DNA of 64,000 nt from Lasiosphaeris hirsuta (Eukaryota; Ascomycota; Sordariomycetes; Sordariales; Lasiosphaeriaceae). Under the pieces are notes generated by a model, which had not been told where the DNA came from, searched no databases, and worked only from the letters and a program-made list of their open reading frames with translations. The translations under genes were made by a program, and so were the position numbers. The DNA is taken from positions 2,232,001-2,296,000 of the forward strand of contig JAUKUA010000007.1 in assembly GCA_030549175.1 (NCBI GenBank), read 5' to 3'. Of the stretch, positions 34,701 to 45,377 are shown one piece after another (positions within the stretch are counted from its first letter, which is position 1; the number at the start of each line of letters is the position of its first letter).

Positions 34701-35203
34701 ATGTACGAGCGCGACCACATGTTCTGGCAGCACATCCGCGACCCGAACCGGGTAGCGTGCTCGGTGCTGCTGCAGATGAGCGAGATCAAGGGGCTGGTGG
34801 CGGCTGGAAGATGGCCGGAGTGTTTGGACGTGAGTTTTCTCCCTTGTGTATTGTGGGGCTATTTACTGATGTGGTGGGATAGAAAATCAAGGCGCTGGAG
34901 ATCTTGCCACTCGAAGCGGACGGCAACTCGAGCGTGATCCGGTCGTTCGCGTCACGCTTCTCGAGCCTGGCGCAGCCGGTGGCCATCAACGTGCCCAACC
35001 TCATTATGTGGACCATCATCTGCTGCACCAAGCAGCGCGAGCGGCTGATAAAGGGGCAGTTCAGCGGCAACGAGGCTACAGCCCGCATGATGGTGGACGA
35101 CCTGAAGCAGAAGAGCGTGGATCTCACAACGTATACGAGCCAGCTCAAGTATCGCTTGCCGCAGCACTTGCATGAGGCGCTGGCGAGGGCATCGGCGGAT
35201 TGA
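31770..35203 (+). CDS. nic96: Nucleoporin Nic96/Nup93
   Basis: Two exons, 31770-34829 and 34883-35203, give 1,126 residues. The N-terminus is a short FG segment with MSLFGGG, SLFGAQ, GLFG, SLFGQS and SLFGQT, plus a run of ten Gln near residue 75-85. A helical region near EGELPSLQLGLGDLRQRL follows, then the long alpha-solenoid of Nic96, with LYLDPSTQSPN, FAGVNSLISKYP, YIWAIVFYLLRAGF and the C-terminal NVPNLIMWTIICC and RMMVDDLKQKS. Nic96 is the inner-ring scaffold of the nuclear pore and anchors the Nsp1-Nup57-Nup49 trimer through its N-terminal helix. The length is close to that of filamentous fungal Nic96 and longer than yeast (839). An ATG upstream at 31569 is in frame but not preferred. 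Confidence 0.95.
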
Positions 35204-36318
35204 TTTCATTGTCGGAAGGTAGATGTAATCGGGGGTTGAGAGTGTTCAGTTGGCTGGTGTACTTCCTCGTTGGCATATTCTAGATGCCGTGCCGTGCCTT
35301 AGGTACTGTTGTAGAGGCGGAAGAGCCCCAGCGGGGTAGCAAATATTAAACGAGCCCTACCTACCTTACCGAAACGAAACAGGGCACCCACCCGCTGTCT
35401 TCTCCGTCTATGTGGTGAAGATATGCCACTGATTCAGGCCAATATATCAAGCAGCGACACCCTGTTTTCATCAGCTTAAAAACACATTTGGTTGTGAGGT
35501 TTAGGCGGCTCTTTCTCAGCAGAGCCACTTTCCAAGGTCCTCTCCTACTTCATAACACAATACTGCATATAGGAAGGAGCGATGTATCCCTGGCAAGCAG
35601 CCTTACGGTCCTCTAACCATATTTGCCACTTATCTTTTCCAACTGTTGGTAAATTCCAACCGCTGGTTCATCCCGCAACCGTTAGCATACAAGCCGCTGG
35701 AAAGTACAGCTAAACGCATTCGATTGCTAGTAATAGGGTGACGCGGCTTGAAAAAAAAAAAAATTCTCTCATTGCTCTTATTCTCGAACTTGAAGCTTCT
35801 CAGTCAGGTCGCTGCATGATGCGGGTTATTCAGCACCCGAGTGGGTGGCAGCAGGGGACCGGAGGTTACAGGGATCGGACGGACAACACATGACTCGCCG
35901 ACCTCCTTCAGCGCGGTCAGCAGCCTCGACGACTGATTCATTTGCAGCAATTCGCAGCCATCCCAGCAATTCCCACCCAATTTTGCTGACCACACATCCT
36001 GGAACGCGCCGCCGGACCAGTCGCAGGCCGCGCCTCACGCTGCGTCGAGGAGTGCCTGCGGAGAACGAAGCGGCCGGAACCCTAGTTCATTTTTTTTTTT
36101 GTCAGGGTGACTGGGGGGAGGACAGCGGACATTGGACAACTAGACGCGGGCACTGGTAGCACAGTGGTAGCACAAAGTCACAGACCCTTCCGGAACCCTC
36201 TCGGGGTCGACCAGGCGCGTCCTACGGTGTCACTACGGGAGGATACGACCGAGGTGAGAAGCCAGGGCCGCCCCCGCCACTCACACCCACACCCACACCC
36301 CCGTCCCCGCGGGCCTCC
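35204..36318. other. Intergenic region upstream of the bZIP gene
   Basis: Holds the nic96 3' end and bZIP promoter. An A-run lies near 35748-35762 and a CACCCACACCC repeat at 36282-36300 just before the bZIP ATG. No gene is seen. Confidence 0.5.
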
Positions 36319-38503
36319 ATGGCTTCGTCGGCCGCGGGAAACCACTCTGGCACCGGCGATGGCGACCGCAGCGGCATCGGAAACAGCGCCATTCCCGCCC
36401 ACTACGGCACCGCAGCCGGGCGGGAATCCACCGCGTCTCCACTCGGCGGTCAGACTAATAGCCGGGGACACGGCCAGATCCACGGCCACGGTACCGGTAT
36501 CGGTTACGGTGTAGGTCACGCGCTCATCAGCCACCAACACCAGCTCCAACACCAGCTCCAACACCAGCTCCAACACCAGCTCCAACACCAGCTCCAACAC
36601 CAACACCAGAACAGCAAGCGCGGACGAGCCCTCAGCTACGACGATGGCCTCGACACGGCCACGGCCACCATGGTCGCCACCAGCCCGGCTGATTCCCAGC
36701 ACAGCATGTCGTTTGCCAGCCCCGGCTCAGGCCATGCGAATCCACCGCCCCCGGGCGACGCCGGAGCCGGATCCGAGAGTCCTGGTCCCGACGACCCACC
36801 CGGCGGCAAGAAGCGGAAGACCAGACCCGGGTCTCGCGGCGTGGCGAATTTAACGCCCGACCAGCTTGCGAAGAAGAGAGCGAATGGTGGGTTTTTTCCC
36901 CCTGTGGGAGTTGTGTGGTTGTGTGTCGTTAGTGGCTTTGCTGATTCGGCGCGGGGGTTATAGATCGAGAGGCCCAACGGGCGATTCGCGAGCGCCAGAG
37001 GCTGAGGAATGAGCTGTATGAGCGCGAGATCCGCGAGCTCAAGTCGCAGCAACCGTACCAGGAGCTGCAGGCTGCTATCCAGCAGAAGGCAGCTGTCGAG
37101 GCTGAGATGGCCGAGATTAAGCAGTGTCTGGCTTCAATTATCACGCTCATCGAGCCGATTCTTGGTCGTCCTGCTGGTTAGTTGCTCCCCTTCTTTTTTT
37201 TTTCCCCCCTCCAGTTCTTGTGTTGCGTCCGTGGTGGTTTTTGGCTCAGGGGCTTACACCGTCAGCTGACTCTCCCGCCGTAAACCATCCCGCTTCACAA
37301 CACCAGCCGCAACAGCAACCCTCGCAGCCGCTTCTCCATACCGAATCAACACCCACAAGTGCCGCGTCCCCGGCCTCGGTGGGTACCTACGGACGGTGGT
37401 ACAGTGACCACTCTCCCGTAGTCTCGTCGGTGACGGTTGATGCGCAGTCCCAGGACTCGCCGCCAACAGGACTGTTCAACCAACAACGGCATGACCTCAT
37501 CCACGGCTTGGAGCTGAGTCCCGAGCGGCTGAACCTTAGTTTTGTGCTAGACCCTACCCACAAGGTTGCCAAGATCCAGAATGGCCTCAACGGCGCCCAG
37601 GACTCTCCCATATACAGCCACGTGCCCATGAAGCACGACTGGACCTCGACGAAGGCAGCCCCGCGTCACAGCCCGCCCCCTCTCCTCCTCCCCCATTGCC
37701 CATTTGGCGGCCAACCTGCTGTCCCCATGCCCTTACTGCCGCCTCGTTCGGACTTTGTCCCCGCGCAGCCCCCTCCACAGCCGCCACCACCCCCGTTCGG
37801 CCCAAACACCGAGATCAGCGCAGCCCCCTTCAAGAACAGCGCGCCGACCTGCCCGCTCGACAGCATCCTCCTCGACTTCCTCGCCGAGCGGCGGCAGCGC
37901 ACCGCCGAGGGGCTCTCGGCCCAGGAGATCGTTGGGCCGCGATACCCGTCCGTCTCGTCGCTACTCAACCCGTCCATCAGCCGGTACTCGCACCCGCTGT
38001 CCAAGGTCTTCACCGACATTCTCGCGCGCTTCCCCGACTTGTCGACCCTGCCCGAGCGTGTGGCCGTGCTCTACATCATGTTCCTGATTATGCGCTGGCA
38101 GATCTCACCCACCGAAGAGAACTACACGCGGCTGCCCCCCTGGGTGCGCGCCTGCCCCCTTCAGCTGACACGGCCGCACCCGGCGTGGATCGACCATGTC
38201 CCGTTCCCGCGGATGCGGGAGAGGCTAATCGGGGGCCATGGGCCCGCCGAGTTTCCGTTTGAGAACTTTTTCATCCCGTTTACGACGACGCTGCGGCTGA
38301 ATTGGCCGTACGAAGATGTCGACGCGCTGCTGCAAAGCCCCGTGGGGGACGAGATTATGATAAACCCCGTGTTCGAGCGGCACCTGAGGCGCTTGGAGAA
38401 TTGGACGTTAGGGGATGCGTTTCATGATGCGTATCCCATGCTTGAGGGCACGTATAACCTGCGGAGTGAGAGGGAGGGTGGGGTAGTCAAGTTGGCCCTG
38501 TGA
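36319..38503 (+). CDS. bZIP transcription factor with C-terminal DUF3425 domain
   Basis: Three exons, 36319-36886, 36964-37176 and 37266-38503, give 672 residues. The N-terminus is Gly/His/Ser-rich with a five-fold HQLQ repeat at about residues 74-93. The basic region LTPDQLAKKRAN|DREAQRAIRERQR is split by intron 1 (bar) around residue 190, and a leucine-zipper-like helix with ELYEREIREL and MAEIKQCLASIITLI follows. The middle is Pro/Gln-rich. The C-terminal DUF3425 domain begins at CPLDSILLDFLAERRQR and includes MFLIMRWQISPTEENY and PWVRACPLQL. This architecture is common in Pezizomycotina and is nuclear; roles in stress and secondary metabolism are reported for some members but nothing here tells which genes it controls. 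Unlike typical bZIPs, the basic region shows DREAQRAIR in place of NxxAxxxCR. Confidence 0.92.
36538..36597 (+). repeat. Coding minisatellite: five exact 12-base units encoding HQLQ
   Basis: The unit CACCAGCTCCAA is repeated five times without a change and then decays into CACCAACACCAG. It lies in the N-terminal low-complexity part of the bZIP protein. Exact identity suggests recent expansion or ongoing slippage, so copy number may vary between strains. Confidence 0.95.
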
Positions 38504-38976
38504 GGGTGTGGAGAGGAGGGATAATGGACGAAGGGAGGACAGGCTATGGGAAATGGAGGGAGAGTTATATGCCCTGGTTAAAACCACGGGGCCTTCAGGG
38601 GGCGTATACGGCCACGGGAGTCTGTTGCATACATCACAGCGTGGATTTTTGGGTTGGTTTAAAGGGCACTGCTTCAGCAGCTACGACAAAGACGTAATTA
38701 TATTGGATCGCCACTGGGTGGTGGTTTAGATGTTGATGTGTTGAAGGCGCCTCCATGAGTTGGCTAGACTTACGCAAGTTTGAATTGAAGACTTAGTGTC
38801 GTTGGTTATCTACCCTAGCTACAACGTGCCCCCCCGCCCCCCCCCCCCCCCCCTCCCAAAAAAAAAGCAGGCCTCTTCCTAGAGCGAAGACCTCAGAGAG
38901 GAAAAGACTGGTGTGGCTGGGGCTGCCTCATCTTCGGATGCGATATCCCTCTAGATTTACATCAGTCAATATCCAA
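38504..38976. other. Intergenic region with a poly-C/poly-A tract
   Basis: 3' region of the bZIP gene. At 38829-38866 a nearly pure run of C, broken by one G and one T, is followed by nine A. No gene is seen. Confidence 0.5.
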
Positions 38977-39071
38977 GCCCGATTAGCTCAGCTGGTTAGA
39001 GCGTCGTACTAATATTCATCTGTGAATATTAAGTAATGCGAAGGTCAACAGTTCAATCCTGTTATTGGGCA
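38977..39071 (+). tRNA. tRNA-Ile(AAU) with a 21-base intron
   Basis: The acceptor stem pairs GCCCGAT with ATTGGGC (one G-T wobble) and has discriminator A. The D arm is GCTC/GAGC, the anticodon stem TCGTA/TGCGA, and the T stem AACAG/CTGTT with loop TTCAATC. The anticodon AAT is at 39011-39013. The intron, 39015-39035, follows position 37 as in nuclear intron-containing tRNAs. Its start with the anticodon forms a perfect 8-base inverted repeat (39011-39018 with 39023-39030), so the anticodon is paired with the intron in the precursor. Internal A and B box sequences are present. A five-T Pol III terminator follows at 39076. Confidence 0.92.
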
Positions 39072-39501
39072 TTCATTTTTGCGTTTTAAGTTTTTAACTT
39101 ATTGCTTTAATGACTGGTGGCTCACGCTCTTCTTTTGGTGCCAAAACGGATAACTGTACATTGGCTAGGGCGTGGTGTGGTGAGGTTGAAGAAAGAGCTG
39201 AAGCCCGAAGTTATTTAGGCACCGAGACTCAACCACCCTCCAAATTGCCAAGCTCCTCGCTTTTTGTTACTACGCCCTCTTACATGTTCATACTCCCAAG
39301 CATACTTCAGTATCGACTCAGGTAGGGCGAGGGGTCGAATTGTCTGTGGCTTTTATGCAGTTATTTTTATCATTTCAACCTCGAATTTTACCTAGGTTAG
39401 GCCAACTAACCAGTGATCACGGAGTCTACAAACAAAACAATAGATAGCATGCTGCAGGGTTCATTGTTCTTTCGTGGCTTTCCAGTGGGTATCAACATCC
39501 C
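39072..39501. other. Intergenic region after the tRNA
   Basis: Contains the 3' end of the leftward WD40 gene. Nothing else is recognisable. Confidence 0.45.
39076..39080 (+). terminator. Pol III terminator of tRNA-Ile
   Basis: TTTTT begins four bases after the discriminator base of the tRNA. Confidence 0.75.
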
Positions 39502-41315
39502 CTACATCCATTCATCCCCATCCAGCTTCCCCCTCCCAAAGGAGTATTTCTTCACCAACGTCCCCTCGCCCACAAACAAGCTGGCATCCCTATCCCCGGG
39601 CAGCGTGTTGAACACCATACTTTTAACCACGCCGCCCCGGTTTCCCCTGCCCCTACCGACATCAATCTTATCAGCCACTGGACACCTCAGCCGGTTCCCG
39701 TCACGGAGCGAGTACACGGCGACCTTGCCATCGTCGTGCGCCGCCGCCACGATCCCACACCCTCCCAGCCCCGGGAGCACATCCAAGCCGATGTGGATGT
39801 GCGCGTCGTTCCTGTACTCGGGGAACGTGACCAGGGGGCGAGCCCTGTTCGTGTTCCATTGGTCTCTGGGCCCGTGGTTCTTGATGTACCGCATATCGTA
39901 CACTGCCATGGCACTCCGGGGCCCCGCGACGAGCACCTGGTGGCCCCCGACGGGCCGGATGTGCGCGATGGAACTCGTGTGTTTGAGGGCGCACCACTCG
40001 CTGGGCCGGGCGCGCCGGTCGAGGAGCCCTAGGTAGGCAGCGCGGCCGCCGAACAGGATAACATCGGCGGGGTTGGGGGGGAAGAAGTCGAGGGCGAGGA
40101 TTTCGCCCTGTGCTGATTTCAGGGCGGCGACTGGGGTGGCTTCTCTGGTGTGCCGGGGTCGTTTGGAGCGGTCGTTGCCCTTGGCGCTGCTGGGCTCCGT
40201 GGGTTTGGGGGTCAGCCAGGAGAGCCCACGGCCGTCATATATGGCAATCCCTTGACTTGTGCCAAATATACATGTCAGGGGCGATGATGCAGGAGCTGGA
40301 GCGCATGTGTTGACAGGTCCATTCTCAAACCTGGGGATTGTGAGGATAGTCTCAGCTGCTAAATGCACAATGAGTGGCGTACCGCGGTTAGTTAGCTGTG
40401 CCTCATGGTCAAGGGGGGTAAGGGGGTTCGGGTACCTTCTTCAGCGAGATTCCATGCCGGCCCCGGGCTGTCTGCATCGAACAACGGGGGCGAGAACGTC
40501 GTTATGTGAGAGAAATCATACCGGTCGCCCATATCCCACGCACCGTGTGAGGTGATAAACATCTTATTTGACAGCTCATGGTACTTAAGTGAAGAAATGC
40601 TTGTATTCCATACACTTCTCGGCCTGGGCCTAAAGTTGGTGTGGCGATACCTGACCGCCGCGTCCGCGAAGTTGATGCTACCCAGACAACGTCAGCTCAA
40701 GCCCATCATCAGCAAGGACATCCCCAGCACCTACACATCATCATCATCCCGGGGGATGTACGACCTCCACAGATGCCTATCATTCACAACTACCACCGTC
40801 AGCCAACAGCCCACCAACAAAGATGAGAAAACGTACCCCCATAAACAACCCCTAACCCCGACTTCTCATCTCCCCCGTGCACATACATGGACGACAAACA
40901 GCTGCACCCACCCTCCGCCACACCCGGGAATAGATTGACACATCCCTTCTCCCTAACCCCATCAGCCCACGCGGCCACAACCACGTCCCTGTTCAGCTTC
41001 CCAGCCTCCCTACTCAACGATCCGCCCGTCAAGGCCTCCAATATTCTTGCCCTCTTCACTCGACCAGCAGCCCTCCGCTCAACGCGCTCACGCTTGGCCA
41101 GCGCCTCGTGTCCCTCGAGCTGGCGCCGCTTGACGTTAGTGGCTGCCCACGCGGCGGTCTCCGGCGCTGTCTTGCTGGCTTCGATCTTAAAGTACTTTTT
41201 CTTCTCGGCATCTAATTCGGACGCACATGTGGCCATCCAGTCAGTGAAATCTAGCACCAAGGAAACAAAGGAGTCAAAGCACACCAAAGTAATAGCCTGG
41301 GATATTGCGATTCAT
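39502..41315 (-). CDS. WD40-repeat protein of DCAF4/WDR21 type
   Basis: Four exons, 41315-41285 (31 bases), 41211-40887, 40677-40436 and 40358-39502, give 484 residues with consistent phases. The start MNRNIPGYYFDAEKKKYFKIEA is formed across intron 1 and matches the N-terminal PGYYYD-x-(K/R)-x-YFKI motif of DCAF4-type proteins (motif in two parts, IPGYYFDAEKKKYFKI). A basic coiled segment KRRQLEGHEALAKRERVERR follows. Blades of a beta-propeller are recognisable in LTCIFGTSQGIAIYD, LALDFFPPNPADVILFGGR, HVRPVGG-like IAHIRPVGGHQVLVAG, SAMAVYDMR and CGIVAAAHDDGKVAVYSLRDG. Animal DCAF4 is a substrate receptor of CUL4-DDB1 ubiquitin ligase; whether the fungal protein does this is inference. Intron 2 uses GTATGT at 40886; using the apparent downstream donor would break the frame. 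Confidence 0.85.
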
Positions 41316-41898
41316 TCTGTTAGTTTGCTGGCGCTTTAGCTCTCGTGTGTTCCACTAGGGCGGTGGAATAAATGCTTTCCCTTCCGATTGAGTCGTGCTT
41401 TCCCTGGGGTGGTTCTTGCTGCAAAGGATGCACAAACAGAGTACGGGAAAAACTATAATTGAGAAAGGTATTTTGTCGCACTGGGCAAAGTTTCACTGCA
41501 AAGGTTTGTAGGTCGGCTCATGCAGGATGCAGCGCCACTCAACTGACATCAGATGGGTGACCCCAAAAACTTCTAGTGCACCCGTGGTCCACTCATCTTT
41601 CCTTCAACACTCGAAGACCAACACCATCAATGTCACATTCACGATTGAAGGCAACAATGTAATTTTTATACCTTTTATATTAGATCTAAGGAATTGTTTC
41701 GGGGCAAGGCTAGCCCCTTCGTAACATCGATACAAGTGTTAAAATAGAAAAAGCCTAGCAAATAACGCTCCCGGCATTTTCTCTATGAATCATCTCAACA
41801 CCCAAGATGCCACCGAGGGTATGTTTGTAATCGGTGGCCTCTACCAGGCAACTTCCATGTTTTATTCCACGAAATCACCGTTCCAACACCCTTTCCGT
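41316..41898. other. Spacer between the WD40 gene and pma1
   Basis: Holds the promoter of the WD40 gene and the 3' region of pma1, both on the minus strand. No other gene is seen. Confidence 0.5.
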
Positions 41899-44800
41899 CT
41901 ATTGTGACTTCTCGTGCTGTGTAGAGACGCGCTGCAGAGAGACGACTGTAGAGTAATGTGTTAGTCATGTGCGCAAAAGAATAGAGTATTGTGTGGAACT
42001 TACCAAAGTCCTCCAGAGATCTCTGCTTCTGGCTGCCCTTAGGCGACTTGCCGTGCATGAGGTTGTCGAATCCAACGGAATCCTGCAGGATGTAGTAGAC
42101 ACCACCCATGATGCAGAAGATACCGAAGGAGAAGATCCAGATACGGACAACGGCGACAATGCTGGTCTGCTGGCCGTGCTCGAAGAAGCCGAAGAGAGTG
42201 AAGAAGGTGGCGAGAACATCAACGACAAGGATAGCACCGGTGAGCTGCCACGAGGGAATAGAAGACCAGAAGGGACCATTGGCACGGGTGATGAAGATGA
42301 GCCAGTTCTCGGTGAGCGAGATCTCAAGGAAGACAACCTCGTCCATGTTACCGAAATTCTGGACGATACCGCCGTTGGAGTCGTGAGCATACATCGTGGT
42401 GACGGTGATCCAGGTGCCGACAGCAAGAACAACACCAAGGAGGACGGACATTCCCCAGAGCTTGGGCAAGTTCCACTTGACGGGAGACTTGCTGAAGGGA
42501 GCGTTGTCGTAGGCGATGGCGAGAGTGGCGACATCAGCAAAGATGGCGATGAAGACGACAAGCTCAATGTTCAAGCTGCGGTTGAGAATGGCAATCCAGA
42601 GGCCGAGGTAGATCTCCAAGTGGATCGACAGGGCGATACGGTAGACGACGTACGCGTACATGCGGTGGAAAATCTGGCGAGAAGTCTTGAGGGCATCGAT
42701 GATGGCACCGAGACCGGGGGCGAGGAAGACAATATCGGCGGCGGAGCGAGCAGCGTCAGAGGCACCCTCGACAGCGATACCAGTATCAGCCTTCTTGAGC
42801 GAAGGAGCGTCGTTGACACCATCACCAGTCATGGCAACGAGGTAGCCACGCTGCTGGAGAATCTCGACGACATTGTACTTGTGCTGGGGGAAGACCTCAG
42901 CGAAACCATCGGCAGCCTCAACGAAATCGTAGACCTCAGAGCCGGGCATGTCACCACCGCCACCAAGACCAAGACGCTCAGCATTGTAGACGTTGGTTCC
43001 GAGACCAAGCTGGCGAGAAGTCTCACGAGCGATGCCGACGGCATCACCAGTAAGCATCTTGATAGAGAGACCGAGAGACTTGGCTTCGTTAATAGTGCGG
43101 GCAGTATCGTGGCGGGGAGGGTCAGAGCAGGGCATGATGCCAAGAATTTCCCAAGAGCCCTCACCACGCTTGCGAGCAACACCGAGGGAGCGGAAACCAC
43201 GGGTAGCGAACTCAGCAACCTTGTTCTTGTAGGCCTGATCAACCTCGTCAGGGATGGGGTGGTCCTCCTCGACAGTCTTGAGAACGAAGAGAGGGGCACC
43301 CTTGACACAGGTGATGCGCTCGCCCTGGGGAGACTCGACGATGGCAACAACCTTCTTGGAGACGGGGTCGAAGGGGTGGAAATCGATAACCTTGTACTTG
43401 GCGAGAACACCCTTGGCGCGGGGATAGAACTTCAAGCTCTTGAGGAAAGCCTTGTCGATGGCATCCATACCCTTCTTCTTGCGCGAGGCAGCAAGGCAGG
43501 CAGTAAGCATGAGATCCTCGGGGTCGACACCGGCGACGGTGTAGGGCTCAGCGAGTGAAAGCTTGTTCTTGGTGAGGGTACCGGTCTTGTCGGAGCAGAG
43601 AATCTCCACACCAGCGAGCGACTCGATAGCGGAGAGCTTCTGAACGATAGCCTTCTTCTTGGCAAGGTAGGCGGCGCCAACAGCCATGGTGGTGGTGACG
43701 ACGGCGGGAAGACCGACGGGGACACCAATGATGGTAATGGCCAGGGTGAACTCGAGAATCTGGACGATGTGGTTGGAGCGGTAGAACGAGGCAATCCAGA
43801 CAACCAAGTTGGTGAGGATAACAAGGATCAGCAGAATGGTACCGATGCCGTTGAGGACCTCAGTGAAGTGACCAGTGCCGGAGCTAGCAGCGTTGACTAG
43901 GGCAGCGGCGCGACCGACAAAGGTGTTATCACCGGTGGCGCTAACAACAACGAAGGCCTCACCTCGCTTGACAGCCGAGGAAGCGTAGCACTGATCGTCT
44001 TTATGCTTGTCGACAGCGAGAGACTCGCCGGTGATGGCAGATTGATCAACCTGGAGGAATGCATCTTCGGTAACGATGCGGCCATCGGCGGGAATGATGG
44101 TTCCCTCCTCGACCTGGAGAATATCGCCGGGAACGACCTCAGGGGCCTCGATCTCTTGCAGGGTACCATCGCGGAGAACAACAGCCTTGAGCGCAAGAGT
44201 CCTGAACACCGAAGTTAGTCGTTGTGCGGCGATGGGGAAACATGGAAATGGGGACTTACTTCTTGAGCTCGTCGACGATGGAACCAGCTTGGTATTCTTG
44301 AATGAAACCGACAGCGGCGTTGAGAAGAAGCAGAGCGCAAATGACACCGAAATCAACCCAATCCTGAAGACCAGCAGCCACTAAAAACACAGTCAGTCAG
44401 TAAACCGTGTTGTCAAAACACCGGGTTGCCTGAAGACACTATGCATTGTCCGGTCACTGCGTCTCGCCAAGATGCAGAACTGGAGGGTCTGGCGAGATTG
44501 CATGACATTTGAGACCCAAACAGGGACCGCCAAAGGTTCGAATGGGAAATGTACTTACAGACGGCAGCAGCCTGTCGATTTGGTCAGCATAAAGTTCAAT
44601 TCGGCAAGTGGGGCGGCGTTTCGTTTCAGCACCGCAGTGCCGGGTCGCGCCTTGGCAGAGTTCAACATACCTCCATGACAAACTGGATAGGACCGACGAA
44701 GTAGCCGAGGAACTTAAGAATAAGGTTCTCCTTCTCCTCCTTCATTTGGTTGAGACCATACTTTTTGCGTCTCTGGGAAACCTCCTCAGAGGTTAGACCG

Positions 44801-45377
44801 ACGCGGGTATCGGTTTGGACTGCGTGCAGAGTTAGACAATTGCTAATCGCACCAGGATCTGGAGCAGTGCAACTTACGCATGTCCTCGGGAACAACGCGT
44901 CCAGTACCGGGGTTGACAACTTCCTCCTCTTCATCCTAAGACCAATTGGTTAGCATACCGACAGTGATAATGTGGACTGCCGACCATGTCGCGTATGAAG
45001 ATGGTCTGGGCAGCGCCAAGGCTCCCTTCATTAGAGCGAGCCGAGGGATCGACCAGGCTCACGCAGCAAAAAGACCACGGCAGCGCAGCAAAGCTGCAAT
45101 TGCTTTGGGCAAAAATGCCGACCGTGAATTTGGGCGTGGCATGGCAGAATGCCAACGTGATTGGGGTGTGTGCGAGTGTGAATGGTGAAGGATAACTTAC
45201 ATCAACATGACCATCCTGGCTCTCTAGGTCCTCGATGAGGGCATCAATGTCCTCATCTTCCTCTTCCTCCTCCTCAACCTTGGTCGGCTTGTGGTGCTGA
45301 GGGGTCTTCTCGTCAAACTTGCCGCTCTCAATATTGGTCGACAGCGCTGGAGCGCCGGTCGCCGAATGTTCTGCCAT
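41899..45377 (-). CDS. pma1: Plasma membrane H+-ATPase Pma1
   Basis: Seven exons, 45377-45201, 44935-44878, 44819-44671, 44571-44559, 44380-44260, 44201-42004 and 41945-41899, give 920 residues. The order is an acidic cytosolic N-terminus ([14 protein letters not shown]), LLQT-type start of the core (here [11 protein letters not shown]), membrane helices from [21 protein letters not shown], the TGES loop (about 230-233), PVGLPAV in helix 4, the phosphorylation site [11 protein letters not shown] (Asp377), [13 protein letters not shown] and the C-terminal autoinhibitory tail ending [11 protein letters not shown], in which the Ser-Thr pair corresponds to the glucose-regulated pair of yeast Pma1. 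It pumps protons out of the cell with ATP. Exon 4 has only 13 bases and encodes AAAV. Codon use is strongly biased, as expected for an abundant protein. Confidence 0.98.

Noticed and set aside
41969..43558. 529-codon open frame antisense to pma1
   Set aside because: It mirrors the strong codon bias of the highly expressed ATPase, which avoids codons whose complements are stops. It has no start context or domain of its own.
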